This document shows positions 9,491-18,861 of a stretch of DNA of 64,000 nt, piece by piece. The position numbers and the translations under genes were made by a program. The notes under the pieces were generated by a model. The model was given only the letters and a program-made list of their open reading frames with translations. It was not told the DNA's origin and did no database searches. The stretch is from positions 1-64,000 of the forward strand of contig UQLF01000010.1 in the NCBI GenBank assembly GCA_900541875.1, given 5' to 3'. The number at the start of each line of letters is the position of its first letter. Positions within the stretch are counted from its first letter, which is position 1. This DNA comes from an uncultured Collinsella sp. Its GTDB lineage: Bacteria > Actinomycetota > Coriobacteriia > Coriobacteriales > Coriobacteriaceae.

Positions 9491-10825
9491 ATGAAACCTA
9501 TCGTCGCCGTCGTCGGACGTCCCAACGTGGGCAAGTCCACGCTCGTTAACCGCCTGGCCCAGACCTCGGACGCCATCGTCCACGAGTCCCGCGGCGTCAC
9601 GCGCGACCGCTCGTATCACACGGCCGATTGGAACGGCCGCGAGTTCACCATCGTCGACACGGGCGGTATCGAGCCGCTCAAGAGCGATGACGTGTTTGCC
9701 ACATCCATCCGCGACCAGGCCCTCGCCGCCGCCGAAGAAGCCGCCGTCATCCTGTTTGTGGTCGACGGCCGCACCGGCGTCACCGAGGAGGACGAGTCGG
9801 TCGCCCGCATGCTCAAGCGCTGCGACAAGCCGGTCTTTCTGCTGGTGAACAAGCTCGACAACCCCGATCGCGAGAACGACAGCATCTGGGAGTTCTATTC
9901 GCTCGGTATCGGCGAGCCCACGCCGCTCTCGGCCCTGCATGGCCATGGCACGGGCGACCTGCTCGACGACATCGTGGCCCTGCTTCCCGAGGAGGAGGAC
10001 GAGATCGCCGACGAGTTCCCCGATGCGCTCAACGTGGCCATCATCGGTCGCCCCAACGCCGGTAAGTCCTCGCTTTTCAACCGCATCCTGGGCGCCGACC
10101 GCTCCATCGTGTCCAACATCGCCGGCACCACGCGCGATGCCATCGACACCGTCGTCGAGCGCGACGGCAAGCACTACCGCATGGTCGACACCGCGGGCAT
10201 TCGCAAGAAGAGCACCGTGTACGAGAACATCGAGTACTACTCCATGGTTCGCGGTCTGCGCGCCATCGACCGCGCCGACGTGGCGCTGCTCGTCGTCGAC
10301 GCCTCCGTAGGAGTCACCGAGCAGGACCAGAAGGTCATGGGCTTGGCCATCGAGCGCGGCTGCGCCATCGTGGTGCTGCTCAACAAGTGGGATCTGCTCG
10401 ACGATGACCGCAAGCGCGAGGCCTGCATGGAGACCGTCGACCGCCGTCTGGGCGTCATGGCTCCCTGGGCCCAGTACCTGCGCATTTCGGCCCTGACCGG
10501 CCGCAGCGTCGAGAAGATCTGGGCAATGGTCGACGCGGCCGAAAAGACACGCTCGCAAAAGATCACCACCTCGCGCCTCAACACGTTCCTCACCGACCTG
10601 CGCGAGTTTGGCCACACCGTGGTGGACGGCAAGCGCCGCCTGCGCATGCACTACGTGACCCAGACGGGCGTCAACCCGCCGACGTTTACGTTCTTCGTCA
10701 ACCACAGCGACCTGGTCAACGACACCTACCAGCGCTACGTGGAGAACCGTATGCGCTCGACCTTCGATTTTTCCGGCACGCCCATTCGACTCTTCTTTAG
10801 GAAGAAGGAGCAAAAGGATGCATAA
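9491..10825 (+). CDS. der: ribosome biogenesis GTPase Der (EngA)
   Basis: Der has two tandem GTPase domains and a C-terminal KH-like domain and is needed for 50S subunit assembly. The 444-residue product shows G1 motifs GRPNVGKST (residues 8-16) and GRPNAGKSS (near 185), DTGG and DTAG switch II motifs, and NKLD and NKWD specificity motifs. The linker between the domains is acidic. AGGAGAGC precedes ATG 9491; upstream in-frame codons fall inside the previous gene. Its last 8 nt overlap plsY. Confidence 0.97.
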   Translation: MKPIVAVVGRPNVGKSTLVNRLAQTSDAIVHESRGVTRDRSYHTADWNGREFTIVDTGGIEPLKSDDVFATSIRDQALAAAEEAAVILFVVDGRTGVTEEDESVARMLKRCDKPVFLLVNKLDNPDRENDSIWEFYSLGIGEPTPLSALHGHGTGDLLDDIVALLPEEEDEIADEFPDALNVAIIGRPNAGKSSLFNRILGADRSIVSNIAGTTRDAIDTVVERDGKHYRMVDTAGIRKKSTVYENIEYYSMVRGLRAIDRADVALLVVDASVGVTEQDQKVMGLAIERGCAIVVLLNKWDLLDDDRKREACMETVDRRLGVMAPWAQYLRISALTGRSVEKIWAMVDAAEKTRSQKITTSRLNTFLTDLREFGHTVVDGKRRLRMHYVTQTGVNPPTFTFFVNHSDLVNDTYQRYVENRMRSTFDFSGTPIRLFFRKKEQKDA

Positions 10826-11501
10826 TCCGATTCTGCTGACCGCCATCTGCGCCGTGGTCTCGTTCTTTATCGGAGCGATTCCGTTTGGCTTGATCCTGGG
10901 CCGTGTGTTCAACCACACCGACATTCGCAAGGCGGGTTCCGGCAACATCGGCACCACCAACGCCCTGCGCGTAGCCGGCCCCAAGGTGGCCGCGCTCACG
11001 CTGCTGCTCGACTGCCTTAAGGGCGCTATCTGCGTCCTTATCGCGCGTCCGCTTATCGCGGGCGTGGGCTATGGCTTCCCTGTGGGCATCATGGCGCCTG
11101 GAGCCCCCGGCGATTGGATGCTCGGCGTCATTTGCCTGGCAGCCGTGTGGGGCCATATCTTCTCGCCCTATCTCAACTTCCACGGCGGCAAGGGTATCGC
11201 AGTTGGTCTGGGTGTCATCCTCGCCTGGTACTGGCCTATTGGCCTGTCGCTGCTGGGCATGTTTATCGTGGCCGTCGCCATCACCAAGTTTGTGTCGGTG
11301 GGCTCGCTTGCCGCTGCCATCGGTCTTCCCATCGCTGCCTGCGCGGTCTTTCCGTACAGCAGCCTGGGTCTCAAATTTTGCATGGCACTGATCGGCATCA
11401 CTGTGGTGTGGGCCCATCGTGCGAACATCAAAAAGCTCATGACCGGTAAGGAGTCCAAGCTCTCGTTTACCAAGCGCGTCACCGAGCCCGACGATAAGTA
11501 G
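10818..11501 (+). CDS. plsY: acyl-phosphate:glycerol-3-phosphate acyltransferase
   Basis: Integral membrane enzyme that transfers an acyl group from acyl phosphate to glycerol 3-phosphate. The 227-residue product has the three PlsY motifs: GSGNIGTTNALR near residue 40, FHGGKGIAVGLG near 120 and a late FTKRV-type end after several helices. AGGAAGAAGGAG lies in the 3' end of der just before the ATG, so translation is likely coupled. gpsA, which supplies the substrate glycerol 3-phosphate, follows after 9 nt. Confidence 0.94.
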   Translation: MHNPILLTAICAVVSFFIGAIPFGLILGRVFNHTDIRKAGSGNIGTTNALRVAGPKVAALTLLLDCLKGAICVLIARPLIAGVGYGFPVGIMAPGAPGDWMLGVICLAAVWGHIFSPYLNFHGGKGIAVGLGVILAWYWPIGLSLLGMFIVAVAITKFVSVGSLAAAIGLPIAACAVFPYSSLGLKFCMALIGITVVWAHRANIKKLMTGKESKLSFTKRVTEPDDK

Positions 11502-11510
11502 GAGAGAGTC

Positions 11511-12518
11511 ATGAATGTTGCGCTGATTGGCTCCGGCTCCTGGGGAACCGCCGTCGCCGGCCTTGCTGCAGCGCGAGCCGAGCGCGTGACCATGTGGGCC
11601 CACAGCGAGCAGACGGCCACCGGCATCAATGGCGAGCACCGCAACCCACGCTACCTTGTGGGCTACGAGCTGCCCGACAACGTCGTCGCTACGACGGAGC
11701 TCGTGCAGGCGATCGAAGGCGCCGAGGCCATCATCTTTGCCGTTCCTTCGACGCACCTTCGCAGCGTGTGCCACCAGGCCGCGCCCTTTATCGTCGCCGA
11801 TACCCCGGTGCTCTGCCTCACCAAGGGCATTGAGCCCGAGTCCGGCCTGCTCATGAGCGAGGTCATCGCCAGCGAGATTGGCAACGAGACGCGCGTAGCG
11901 GCGCTCTCGGGCCCCAACCATGCCGAGGAGATCTGCCGCGGTGGACTTTCTGCCGCCGTCATCGCCAGCAAAGATCCGCAGATAGGGGAGACCTTTAAGG
12001 ACCTGCTCCTATCCACAGCCTTCCGCATCTATCTGTCGCAAGACATGACCGGTGTCGAGGTTTGCGGCGCTATGAAAAACGTCATCGCCATCGTGTGCGG
12101 CATTTCCGCCGGTTCTGGTGCGGGCGACAACACGCTTGCCCTCATCATGACGCGTGGTCTGGCCGAGATCAGCCGTCTGGTACACGCCCGCGGCGGTCAA
12201 GCTATGACCTGCATGGGACTTGCCGGCATGGGCGACCTCATTGCCACCTGCACCTCGGAGCATTCGCGCAACCGCACCTTTGGCTACGAGTTTGCCCACG
12301 GCGTGTCGCTCGACGAGTACCAGACGCGCACGCATATGGTTGTCGAGGGCGCCGTCGCGGCCCGCAGCGTGAGCGAGCTTGCCCGTTCACTGGGCGTAGA
12401 CATTCCGCTCACCTTCGCCGTGGAGCAAACGCTCTACAACGGTGTTACTTTGGATAGGGCGCTCGAGATTCTTACCGATCGCGTCCCTTCTCAAGAGTTC
12501 TACGGACTCACCGACTAG
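11511..12518 (+). CDS. gpsA: glycerol-3-phosphate dehydrogenase [NAD(P)+]
   Basis: Reduces dihydroxyacetone phosphate to sn-glycerol 3-phosphate for phospholipid synthesis. The 335-residue product begins with the Rossmann motif IGSGSWGTAVAGLAA, and has LTKGIEPESG, LSGPNHAEEI, the catalytic-lysine segment EVCGAMKNVIAI and GLAGMGDLIATC with the substrate-binding N/R residues in SRNRTFG. Length is normal. GGAGAG precedes the ATG. It lies 9 nt after plsY, whose substrate it makes. Confidence 0.96.
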   Translation: MNVALIGSGSWGTAVAGLAAARAERVTMWAHSEQTATGINGEHRNPRYLVGYELPDNVVATTELVQAIEGAEAIIFAVPSTHLRSVCHQAAPFIVADTPVLCLTKGIEPESGLLMSEVIASEIGNETRVAALSGPNHAEEICRGGLSAAVIASKDPQIGETFKDLLLSTAFRIYLSQDMTGVEVCGAMKNVIAIVCGISAGSGAGDNTLALIMTRGLAEISRLVHARGGQAMTCMGLAGMGDLIATCTSEHSRNRTFGYEFAHGVSLDEYQTRTHMVVEGAVAARSVSELARSLGVDIPLTFAVEQTLYNGVTLDRALEILTDRVPSQEFYGLTD

Positions 12519-12536
12519 CGCAGAAAGGCTTCTACC

Positions 12537-13208
12537 ATGGGTTCCATCAAAATCGCTCCGTCTGTCCTTTCGGCCGACATGGCCAACCTCAAGGGCGAAC
12601 TCGACAAGATCGCCGGTGCCGACTACGTGCACTTCGACGTCATGGACGGCCACTTTACCGGCAACCTCACCTTTGGCGTCGACATCCTTAAGGCCGTCAA
12701 GCGCTCCACCGATGTACCGGTCGACGCGCACCTGATGGTGTCGAACCCCGATGAGACGGTCGATTGGTACGCCGACGCCGGTGCCGATATGATCACCGTC
12801 CACTACGAGGCCTCCACGCACCTGCACCGCACGCTTACCCATCTGCAGCAGCGCGGCGTCAAGGCCGGCGTGGTGCTCAACCCCGCCACCCCCGTGTGCG
12901 TGCTCGAGAGCATCATCGACGTCGTCGATATGGTGCTGCTCATGAGCGTGAACCCGGGCTTTGGCGGCCAGAGCTTTATCCCGGGCACCATCGCTAAGCT
13001 CCAAGAGCTCAAAGCCATGTGCGAGCGCCACGGCGTGTCGCCCATGATCGAGGTCGACGGCGGCATCTCTTCCAAGAACATCGCCGAGGTCGTCAAGGCC
13101 GGCGCCAACGTGCTCGTAGCCGGCTCTGCCGTATTTAAGTCCGAAGATCCCGCCGCCGAGGTTGCGCTGCTGCAAAAGCTGGGCAACGAGGCCGCACAGG
13201 AGGCATAA
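12537..13208 (+). CDS. rpe: ribulose-phosphate 3-epimerase
   Basis: Interconverts ribulose 5-phosphate and xylulose 5-phosphate in the pentose phosphate pathway. The 223-residue TIM barrel shows the family segments KIAPSVLSADMANL, HFDVMDGHF (metal ligands), DAHLMVSNPD, MSVNPGFGGQSFI and EVDGGISSKNI. Length is normal. AGAAAGG precedes the ATG. Its link to the neighbouring cysteine desulfurase is positional only. Confidence 0.96.
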   Translation: MGSIKIAPSVLSADMANLKGELDKIAGADYVHFDVMDGHFTGNLTFGVDILKAVKRSTDVPVDAHLMVSNPDETVDWYADAGADMITVHYEASTHLHRTLTHLQQRGVKAGVVLNPATPVCVLESIIDVVDMVLLMSVNPGFGGQSFIPGTIAKLQELKAMCERHGVSPMIEVDGGISSKNIAEVVKAGANVLVAGSAVFKSEDPAAEVALLQKLGNEAAQEA

Positions 13209-13214
13209 ACCCTT

Positions 13215-14393
13215 ATGACCGCAGGTCAAAACCGCATACCCGTGAATCTTGACTATGCCGCCTCGACGCCCATGCGCGCCGAGGCGCTCCTTGCGCAGCG
13301 CGAGTACGACGACAGCGAGCTTGCCGGCGTCAACCCCAACTCGCTGCATTCGCTCGGCCGCAAGGCCGCTGCACGCCTGGAAGTCGCCCGTCGCGAGATC
13401 GCCCGAAGCTTTGGCGCACGCGTTCGCCCGTCCGAGATCATCCTCACCAACGGCGGCACCGAGGCTAACCAGCTGGCGCTGCTCGGACTTGCCGAAGGTG
13501 CTCGTCAGCGCGACCGCAAGCGCAGCCGCGTGATCGTATCTGCCATCGAGCACGATTCGATTCTGGACAACCTGCCGCTGCTGCGTGCCGCCGGCTTTAC
13601 CGTCGACCTGGTGCAGCCCTGCCGCGCGGGCTACATTGAGCCTGCCACGCTTGTCGAGCTGCTGGGCGACGACGTGGCGCTCGTGAGCATCATGGTTGCC
13701 AACAACGAGACCGGCGTAGTGCAGCCCATCCGCGAGCTTGCCGCTGCTGCACACGCCGCCGGCGCCCTGATCCACACCGATGCCATCCAGGGCTATCTGC
13801 ATATTCCGCTCGATGTCACCGAGCTGGGCGTCGATGCTATGACCGTTGCCGCGCACAAGATCGGCGGCCCCGTAGCATCCGGCGCACTCTACCTTAAGAA
13901 CCGCACGCCGCTGCGTCCGCGCATCTTTGGCGGCGGACAGGAGGCCGGTCGTCGTGCCGGCACGCAGGACCTGCGCACGCAGCTGGCCTTTGCCGCTGCC
14001 ACTTCCGCACTGTTGCCGAATGTTTCCCAGGAGCGCACAACGTTGCAGGCCTTATCCGATAAGCTCTACGCCACACTTACGGCCCACCCGCGCATTCACG
14101 CCACGATGGGCGACTACGCGCAGGCCGATCGTCTGCCGGGTATGGTTTCGATCTACGTCGACGGCATGGACTCCGAGGAGCTCATCATCAAGCTCGACGC
14201 GGCCGGCTTTGAGGTTTCGGCCGGTTCTGCCTGCTCGAGCGGCAGCATGGACCCCAGCCATGTGCTCAGCGCCATGGGTATTGGCCGCGAACAGGCGCTG
14301 GGTGCACTGCGCATCTCCTTCGATGACCGCGTGAACCCTGCCGACCTGGATGAGTTTGCCCAGACGCTGCTCTCGATCGTAGGTGCCGCATGA
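13215..14393 (+). CDS. cysteine desulfurase (NifS/IscS family)
   Basis: PLP enzyme of 392 residues that removes sulfur from cysteine for Fe-S clusters or tRNA thiolation. It has NLDYAASTPMR at the N-terminus, the GGTEANQLAL segment, the PLP lysine in AHKIGGPVASGALY, RAGTQDL, and the active cysteine in SAGSACSSGSMDP, in the longer mobile-loop form typical of group I enzymes. There is no IscU or MnmA gene beside it, so the sulfur acceptor is unknown. The stop overlaps the next start by 4 nt (ATGA). Confidence 0.93.
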   Translation: MTAGQNRIPVNLDYAASTPMRAEALLAQREYDDSELAGVNPNSLHSLGRKAAARLEVARREIARSFGARVRPSEIILTNGGTEANQLALLGLAEGARQRDRKRSRVIVSAIEHDSILDNLPLLRAAGFTVDLVQPCRAGYIEPATLVELLGDDVALVSIMVANNETGVVQPIRELAAAAHAAGALIHTDAIQGYLHIPLDVTELGVDAMTVAAHKIGGPVASGALYLKNRTPLRPRIFGGGQEAGRRAGTQDLRTQLAFAAATSALLPNVSQERTTLQALSDKLYATLTAHPRIHATMGDYAQADRLPGMVSIYVDGMDSEELIIKLDAAGFEVSAGSACSSGSMDPSHVLSAMGIGREQALGALRISFDDRVNPADLDEFAQTLLSIVGAA

Positions 14394-15199
14394 TCGTCGC
14401 CGAGCTTGAACGTGCGCTGCTGGCGCGCTATCCCAAGGCGGACGCCGAGGGCTGGGATCATGTAGGACTCTCCGTCGGCGACCCTGCCGCGCAGATTACC
14501 GGTGTTGCCTGCGCGCTCGATGCAACCGAAGCTAATGTTCGCCGCGCCCAAGAAGCCGGCGCCAACGTGCTGCTGACGCATCATCCCATATACATCAAGG
14601 CGCCCGAGGCCTTTTGTCCGGCGGATGCCACCCGCCCCCAATGCAGCGCGGCGCTCTACGAGGCGGCCCGTTGCGGCGTGAGCATTATCTCGCTCCACAC
14701 CAACCTGGACCGCTCGCACGAGGCGCGTGTCTGTCTGAGCGAGCTGCTGGGTGCCGCACCCGTGAGCTCGCTGGAGCATGTGGACGACCCCGAGGCCACC
14801 GGCCTGGGCGCGCTTGCAACGCTCAACGACCCGTGCACGCTGCGCGATCTTGCCACCCGTGCTGCCACGGCCTTCGGCAGCGACCCGCGTGTGTGGGGCG
14901 AAGCCGATCGCCCGTGCCGCACCGTCGCCATTTTGGGCGGTTCCCTAGGCGACTTTGGAGAGCTTGCCATCGCCGCGTGCGCGGACGTCGTCGTGACGGG
15001 CGAGGCGGGCTATCACGTGGCACAAGACCTTGCCTTGCGCGGGCTGCCGGTGATCTTGCTCGGCCACGACCGCTCCGAGGAGCCGTTCGTTGATATATTG
15101 ATGAACTCTGCAGTTGACGCCGGGGTCGACCCCCGTCATGCGATTAAAATACTGAACCCTTGCCAATGGTGGACTGTGACAAAAGGAGAGAACTTATGA
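14390..15199 (+). CDS. Nif3-like dinuclear metal-center protein
   Basis: 269-residue member of the Nif3/YbgI/YqfO family, whose members form a metal-binding toroid; the biochemical role is unsettled (GTP cyclohydrolase I type 2 is a historic label). Motifs: ATEANVRRAQEAGANVLLTHHPI with the metal-ligand HH pair, SLHTNLD, and the late VVTGEAGYHVAQDLA segment. Its start overlaps the cysteine desulfurase stop and its stop overlaps the start of the zinc-ribbon gene. The Nif3 plus zinc-ribbon DUF164 pair is conserved in many Gram-positives. Confidence 0.9.
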   Translation: MIVAELERALLARYPKADAEGWDHVGLSVGDPAAQITGVACALDATEANVRRAQEAGANVLLTHHPIYIKAPEAFCPADATRPQCSAALYEAARCGVSIISLHTNLDRSHEARVCLSELLGAAPVSSLEHVDDPEATGLGALATLNDPCTLRDLATRAATAFGSDPRVWGEADRPCRTVAILGGSLGDFGELAIAACADVVVTGEAGYHVAQDLALRGLPVILLGHDRSEEPFVDILMNSAVDAGVDPRHAIKILNPCQWWTVTKGENL

Positions 15200-15915
15200 G
15201 CGCCGGCGATACGCTACTCAGGCTGCAACAGATCGATTTGGAGCTCGCCCGCAACAAGAGCGAACTTGCCAATATGCCGGAGCTCAAGGAGCTCGCTTCC
15301 AAGCGCAAGACCTATGTGAAGCTCAAGTCCGAGATGACCAAGCTCTACGCCCAGCGTAAGGATCTGGACATTGAGCTCGACGATCTCAACACCACCGAGA
15401 TTCAGACCAACAACGCCATCGAGGCTGCCAAGAAGCGCCACGTCGACGGTTCCGACTACCGCGAGGTTCAGGACCTGGAAAACGAGCTCGCCACCCTGGC
15501 CAAGCGTCTGGACAAGATTGAGCACACCCGCAAGGACGTCGTTGTCGCCCACAAAGAGGCGCTCGACCGCGAGACCCGCGCGCAGGCCATCATCGCCAAG
15601 TTCGAGGAGGGCGTGAAGGCCGATACCAAGGCCGCCCGCGCCAAGGCTGCCGACCTGCAGGCTCAGATTGACGCCGCCACCAAGGAGCGCACCGCGCTTG
15701 CCGCTACGCTGCCGGCCGACGTGCTCACCGACTACGAGCGTCTGCTTAAGCAGTTCCGCGGCCTGGCCGTCGAGACCATCCAGGGCAACATCCCCACGGT
15801 TTGCCACACTGCGCTGCAGGCATCGTCCATGAGCGACCTCAACCACGACGGCAGCGAGATTACGCACTGCCCGTACTGCCACCGCCTCCTGGTACTCCCG
15901 AGCAAGGAAGCCTAG
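15196..15915 (+). CDS. coiled-coil zinc-ribbon protein (DUF164/CT398-like)
   Basis: 239 residues, almost all charged coiled coil (about residues 5-180), then a C-terminal zinc-ribbon-like end. The end keeps the second knuckle CPYCHRLL, but the first knuckle reads PTVCHTAL, with one cysteine where the family usually has CxxC. AAAGGAGAG precedes ATG 15196, which overlaps the Nif3 stop as ATGA. The molecular role is not established; homologues sit beside Nif3 genes. Confidence 0.85.
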   Translation: MSAGDTLLRLQQIDLELARNKSELANMPELKELASKRKTYVKLKSEMTKLYAQRKDLDIELDDLNTTEIQTNNAIEAAKKRHVDGSDYREVQDLENELATLAKRLDKIEHTRKDVVVAHKEALDRETRAQAIIAKFEEGVKADTKAARAKAADLQAQIDAATKERTALAATLPADVLTDYERLLKQFRGLAVETIQGNIPTVCHTALQASSMSDLNHDGSEITHCPYCHRLLVLPSKEA

Positions 15916-15917
15916 CG

Positions 15918-17132
15918 ATGACGGCGGCATGCAACAATTCAATGCAACTTGAGGGAAAAACGATCCTGCTGGGCGTTACCGGCGGGATCGCCGCCTATAA
16001 GTCGTGCAATATCGTGCGCCTGCTGCAAAAGCGCGGCGCGCGCGTCAAAGTCGTTATGAGCGAGCATGCCACCGAGTTTGTGGGCCCGCTCACCTTCCGT
16101 GCGCTCACCAACGAGCCCGTTGCCGTGGGCCTATTCGACGATCCCTCCGACCCCATCCACCACATTTCGCTGGCGCAGGAGCCCGATCTGGTGGTCGTGG
16201 CGCCCGCGACGGCCAATATCATCGCCAAGATGGCCAACGGCATCGCCGATGACCTTATTTCCACCACGCTGCTTGCAACGCAGCGACCCATCGTGGTCGC
16301 ACCCGCTATGAACAACGGCATGTGGAAGGCGCCGGCGACGCAGGCCAACATGGCCACGTTGCGCAACCGCGGCGTGCATGTGGTGGGACCCGGCAACGGC
16401 TACCTTGCCTGCGGCGACGTGGACACAGGACGCATGAGCGAGCCCGAGGACATCGTCGAAGTCATCTGTGAGGTGCTCAACCCCGCGCCACAGGACCTGG
16501 CAGGTAAGCGCATCGTAATTACCGCCGGTCCCACGCACGAACCGATCGACCCCGTGCGCTTCATTGGCAACCGGTCGTCGGGCAAGATGGGTATCGCTCT
16601 GGCGGGGGAGGCCGCACGCCGCGGTGCCTCCGTCACGCTCGTACTGGGACCGACATCGCTCGATGTTCCCCGCGGCGTGGAGTGCGTGCGCGTGCAGACC
16701 GCCGCTGAAATGCTGCAGGCGGCTCTGAGCGCCTTTCAGACGGCCGATGCGGCCATTTGCGCGGCTGCCGTCGCCGACTACACGCCCGCGGCCCCTGCCG
16801 ACCATAAGCTCAAAAAGGCCAACGAACGCCTGGATCGCATCGAACTGGTCGAGACGGTTGATATCTTGGCCGAGCTCTCGCGCCAAAAGGGAGAGCGGTG
16901 CGTGATCGGATTTGCGGCCGAGACCGATAACGTTGTCGAGTATGCCGAGCGCAAATTGGCCCGCAAGGGTTGCGATGCCATTATCGCCAACGATGTCTCG
17001 CGCGCCGATTCGGGCTTTGGGACCGACACTAACAAGGCCTGGATTGCGAGCACAGCGGGTACGCAGGAACTTCCCGTGCTAACAAAACCCCAGCTCGCAG
17101 ATACAATTTTGGACTTGCTTCAAAAATTGTAA
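15918..17132 (+). CDS. coaBC: bifunctional phosphopantothenoylcysteine decarboxylase / phosphopantothenate-cysteine ligase
   Basis: Two consecutive steps of coenzyme A synthesis in one 404-residue chain. The N-terminal flavin domain (CoaC) has LGVTGGIAAYK, ATANIIAKMANGIADDL and the catalytic PAMNNGMW (family PxMNxxMW). The C-terminal CoaB domain has TAGPTHEPIDPVRFIGNRSSGKMG and the AVADYTP and KIKK-like segments. ATG 15918 lies 2 nt after the previous stop; the flavin domain proper starts near ATG 15942, so the first residues may vary. The tRNA promoter begins 9 nt past the stop. Confidence 0.95.
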   Translation: MTAACNNSMQLEGKTILLGVTGGIAAYKSCNIVRLLQKRGARVKVVMSEHATEFVGPLTFRALTNEPVAVGLFDDPSDPIHHISLAQEPDLVVVAPATANIIAKMANGIADDLISTTLLATQRPIVVAPAMNNGMWKAPATQANMATLRNRGVHVVGPGNGYLACGDVDTGRMSEPEDIVEVICEVLNPAPQDLAGKRIVITAGPTHEPIDPVRFIGNRSSGKMGIALAGEAARRGASVTLVLGPTSLDVPRGVECVRVQTAAEMLQAALSAFQTADAAICAAAVADYTPAAPADHKLKKANERLDRIELVETVDILAELSRQKGERCVIGFAAETDNVVEYAERKLARKGCDAIIANDVSRADSGFGTDTNKAWIASTAGTQELPVLTKPQLADTILDLLQKL

Positions 17133-17140
17133 AAAAGTTC

Positions 17141-17170
17141 TTGCACAAGGGTAAAGTTTCGGGTTAATAT
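17141..17170 (+). promoter_or_regulatory. promoter of tRNA-Pro
   Basis: TTGCAC (17141-17146) and TAATAT (17165-17170) separated by 18 nt, a good match to a housekeeping sigma promoter. The predicted start site is about 35 nt upstream of the tRNA. The sequence is AT-rich compared with both neighbours. Confidence 0.6.
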
Positions 17171-17212
17171 ACTCCCTGTTGCGAGCGAGAGCAGAGCAAC
17201 AAACAAAAGCTT

Positions 17213-17289
<77 letters not shown>

Positions 17290-17299
17290 GAAGTTTGCA

Positions 17300-17328
17300 G
17301 GTCAGGCACCTAGTGCCTGGCCTTTTTT
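17300..17328 (+). terminator. rho-independent terminator of tRNA-Pro
   Basis: Stem GGTCAGGCAC (17300-17309) and GTGCCTGGCC (17313-17322) with a CTA loop and one G-T pair, followed at once by six T. It lies 11 nt after the tRNA. Confidence 0.9.
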
Positions 17329-17796
17329 GTTTTAAGCAATTGCTTAATTTTGATTAAGCAACAGGGTGCCAAAAATCTACCTGCGCGATATTCGCCTTTT
17401 GCGGCTACTTGCGCGTTTTGCACACGCTTGAGCCGATTTATTAACGCGAAATGATTCTATATACGCGCAGCAGATACACGCCGAAAACGGGCTGCATTTA
17501 TCGCGGCGATTTACATAGATATAGCGACATTAACGAACAAGCGTGTCGCTGTATTTAGTCCAGTAGTCCACTTGATCGGTGGACAAGTGGGCTGTTGCAA
17601 CGAAACGCAAAGCAGGACGGGCTCTATACGAGGACGCCGCAGAGGTAATGGCGGAGGAGTGCGGCTGGCGCTCTGAGAGCCGCTGTATGACCCTATTTCT
17701 CCTCAACCCGAATACCTGTGCCGCGAACCTGAAGCCGTTCGTTCGGTCGCCAAAAGAAAGCACGCGCGGGGTAACGCGGGCTTTGCGCTAGACAAG
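17329..17796. other. intergenic stretch at the left edge of the island, no gene recognised
   Basis: 468 nt between the tRNA terminator and the first pilin-like gene. It starts with the palindrome TTAAGCAATTGCTTAA (17332-17347), with TTAAGCAA repeated at about 17355. The first half is AT-rich. Open frames of about 70 codons exist on both strands (+ 17579-17791; - 17530-17763), but neither resembles a family I know and neither has a clear ribosome site; they may be remnants. No copy of the tRNA 3' end and no integrase was found. Confidence 0.5.
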
Positions 17797-18783
17797 CTAG
17801 AAGCACCAGGCGGGGGAGACGCAAAACCAGCCCGGCGCGGAGTTGCTGTCCGACGGATTGCCGCTGCTGTCGACATGGAGGAAGCCCTTCGAGGCGTTCG
17901 GAAACACCGAACGCTCCCACCAACCGCTGCCAATGGCAATGGCAGAGTTGGGATTATAGTTCTCCGTCACCTTGCCTTTGAAGGCCTCGTACTGGGTGCC
18001 CTCGGAGGAAGTCCAGGGATAGGATGCCCAATAGGAGGTGGGGGCGATCTCAGAGTAGCTGAGCAGGAACAGCTTGTCCGAGGTAGCCGTCACGGCGGCG
18101 TTTTTGTTCTCATCACCGCCCCCGACATTGTTCGATAGCTTCTTGACGGCCTTCACCTTGGACAGGAAATCGGAGGGCATCAGATTCCAGATCTTGCCGG
18201 AGTTCATTTTCTGACGGAGTTCAGACTTCTCCCAACCGCCGGCGTTGGTGTCAATCGCGTTCATGGGGGACCAAATGTCCGTCGTGGTGGTGAGGAACGT
18301 GAGGCCCGCCTTGCCGGATCCGCCTGCAAGGTCATCATGATTGATGCCGATAATGCGGTAAGTCAGCGTCTTGCCATCGGTGAGCTTCATCGAGAACTCG
18401 GTGCCGGCATCCATCGCGGCCTTCGCCTTGGCGTAGGCGGGCGACGCCTCGCCCTTGGCGGCGATGTCCTCGGCAACTGCCTTCTGCTCACCGAGGGTCC
18501 AGTCCTTCGCGTCCTTGGCGAGCGCCGCCTGGACGGTCGCGGAACCCGCGCCGTTACCGCTGCCGGAACCGCTCGGTTCCCAAGTCCCACCTGCTGTCCC
18601 GTTTACCAATACTCCCGCCACCATGTTGAACTGGTTCCTGATTGCCGACGAGACCCAAGGGCCGGCTATCATCACAACCAGGACGATAATCGCGATGACC
18701 AGAACGTACTCGATGGCTCCTTGGCCTCGGAGGCGGGTATTCCTAGGAGATACCCCCCCCCCGAAGGTTAATTGCCGCTGCAT
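17797..18783 (-). CDS. Flp-pilin-like protein with DUF6273-type C-terminal domain (copy 1)
   Basis: 328 residues. The N-terminal leader ends in RLRG, then QGAIEYVLVIAIIVLVVM: a type IVb (Flp) prepilin signature with cleavage after G20 and mature E5-Y6, followed by a ~20-residue hydrophobic helix. After a Gly/Ser linker (about residues 65-80) comes a large globular head that resembles DUF6273 (segments LTYRIIGIN, LTFLTTTTDIW and LLSYSEI). The leader contains a run of 10 G (18753-18762), which keeps ATG 18783 in frame with the pilin. ATG 18787, 4 nt upstream and better spaced from GGGAG (8 nt against 12 nt), is out of frame at this tract length. Expected location: surface or pilus tip. No tad assembly genes are in the window. 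Confidence 0.8.
   Translation of the reverse strand: MQRQLTFGGGVSPRNTRLRGQGAIEYVLVIAIIVLVVMIAGPWVSSAIRNQFNMVAGVLVNGTAGGTWEPSGSGSGNGAGSATVQAALAKDAKDWTLGEQKAVAEDIAAKGEASPAYAKAKAAMDAGTEFSMKLTDGKTLTYRIIGINHDDLAGGSGKAGLTFLTTTTDIWSPMNAIDTNAGGWEKSELRQKMNSGKIWNLMPSDFLSKVKAVKKLSNNVGGGDENKNAAVTATSDKLFLLSYSEIAPTSYWASYPWTSSEGTQYEAFKGKVTENYNPNSAIAIGSGWWERSVFPNASKGFLHVDSSGNPSDSNSAPGWFCVSPAWCF
18753..18762. repeat. homopolymer tract G10 (minus strand) in the leader of pilin-like copy 1
   Basis: Ten consecutive C on the + strand, read as ten G in the gene, 21 nt after ATG 18783 and upstream of the prepilin cleavage site. Slippage by one base would change which of the two start codons, 4 nt apart, is in frame with the pilin. 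Confidence 0.9.
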
Positions 18784-18861
18784 GCATATGCGACACTCCC
18801 TTCGCATGGGGATTGATATTGCATGCAGAGCGTACGTTAAAGCGAACCGACTAGCCCGTAA

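Noticed and set aside
17579..17791. 70-codon frame beside the tRNA
   Set aside because: No family resemblance, no clear ribosome site, and an equally long frame exists on the other strand; kept only as a possible remnant.
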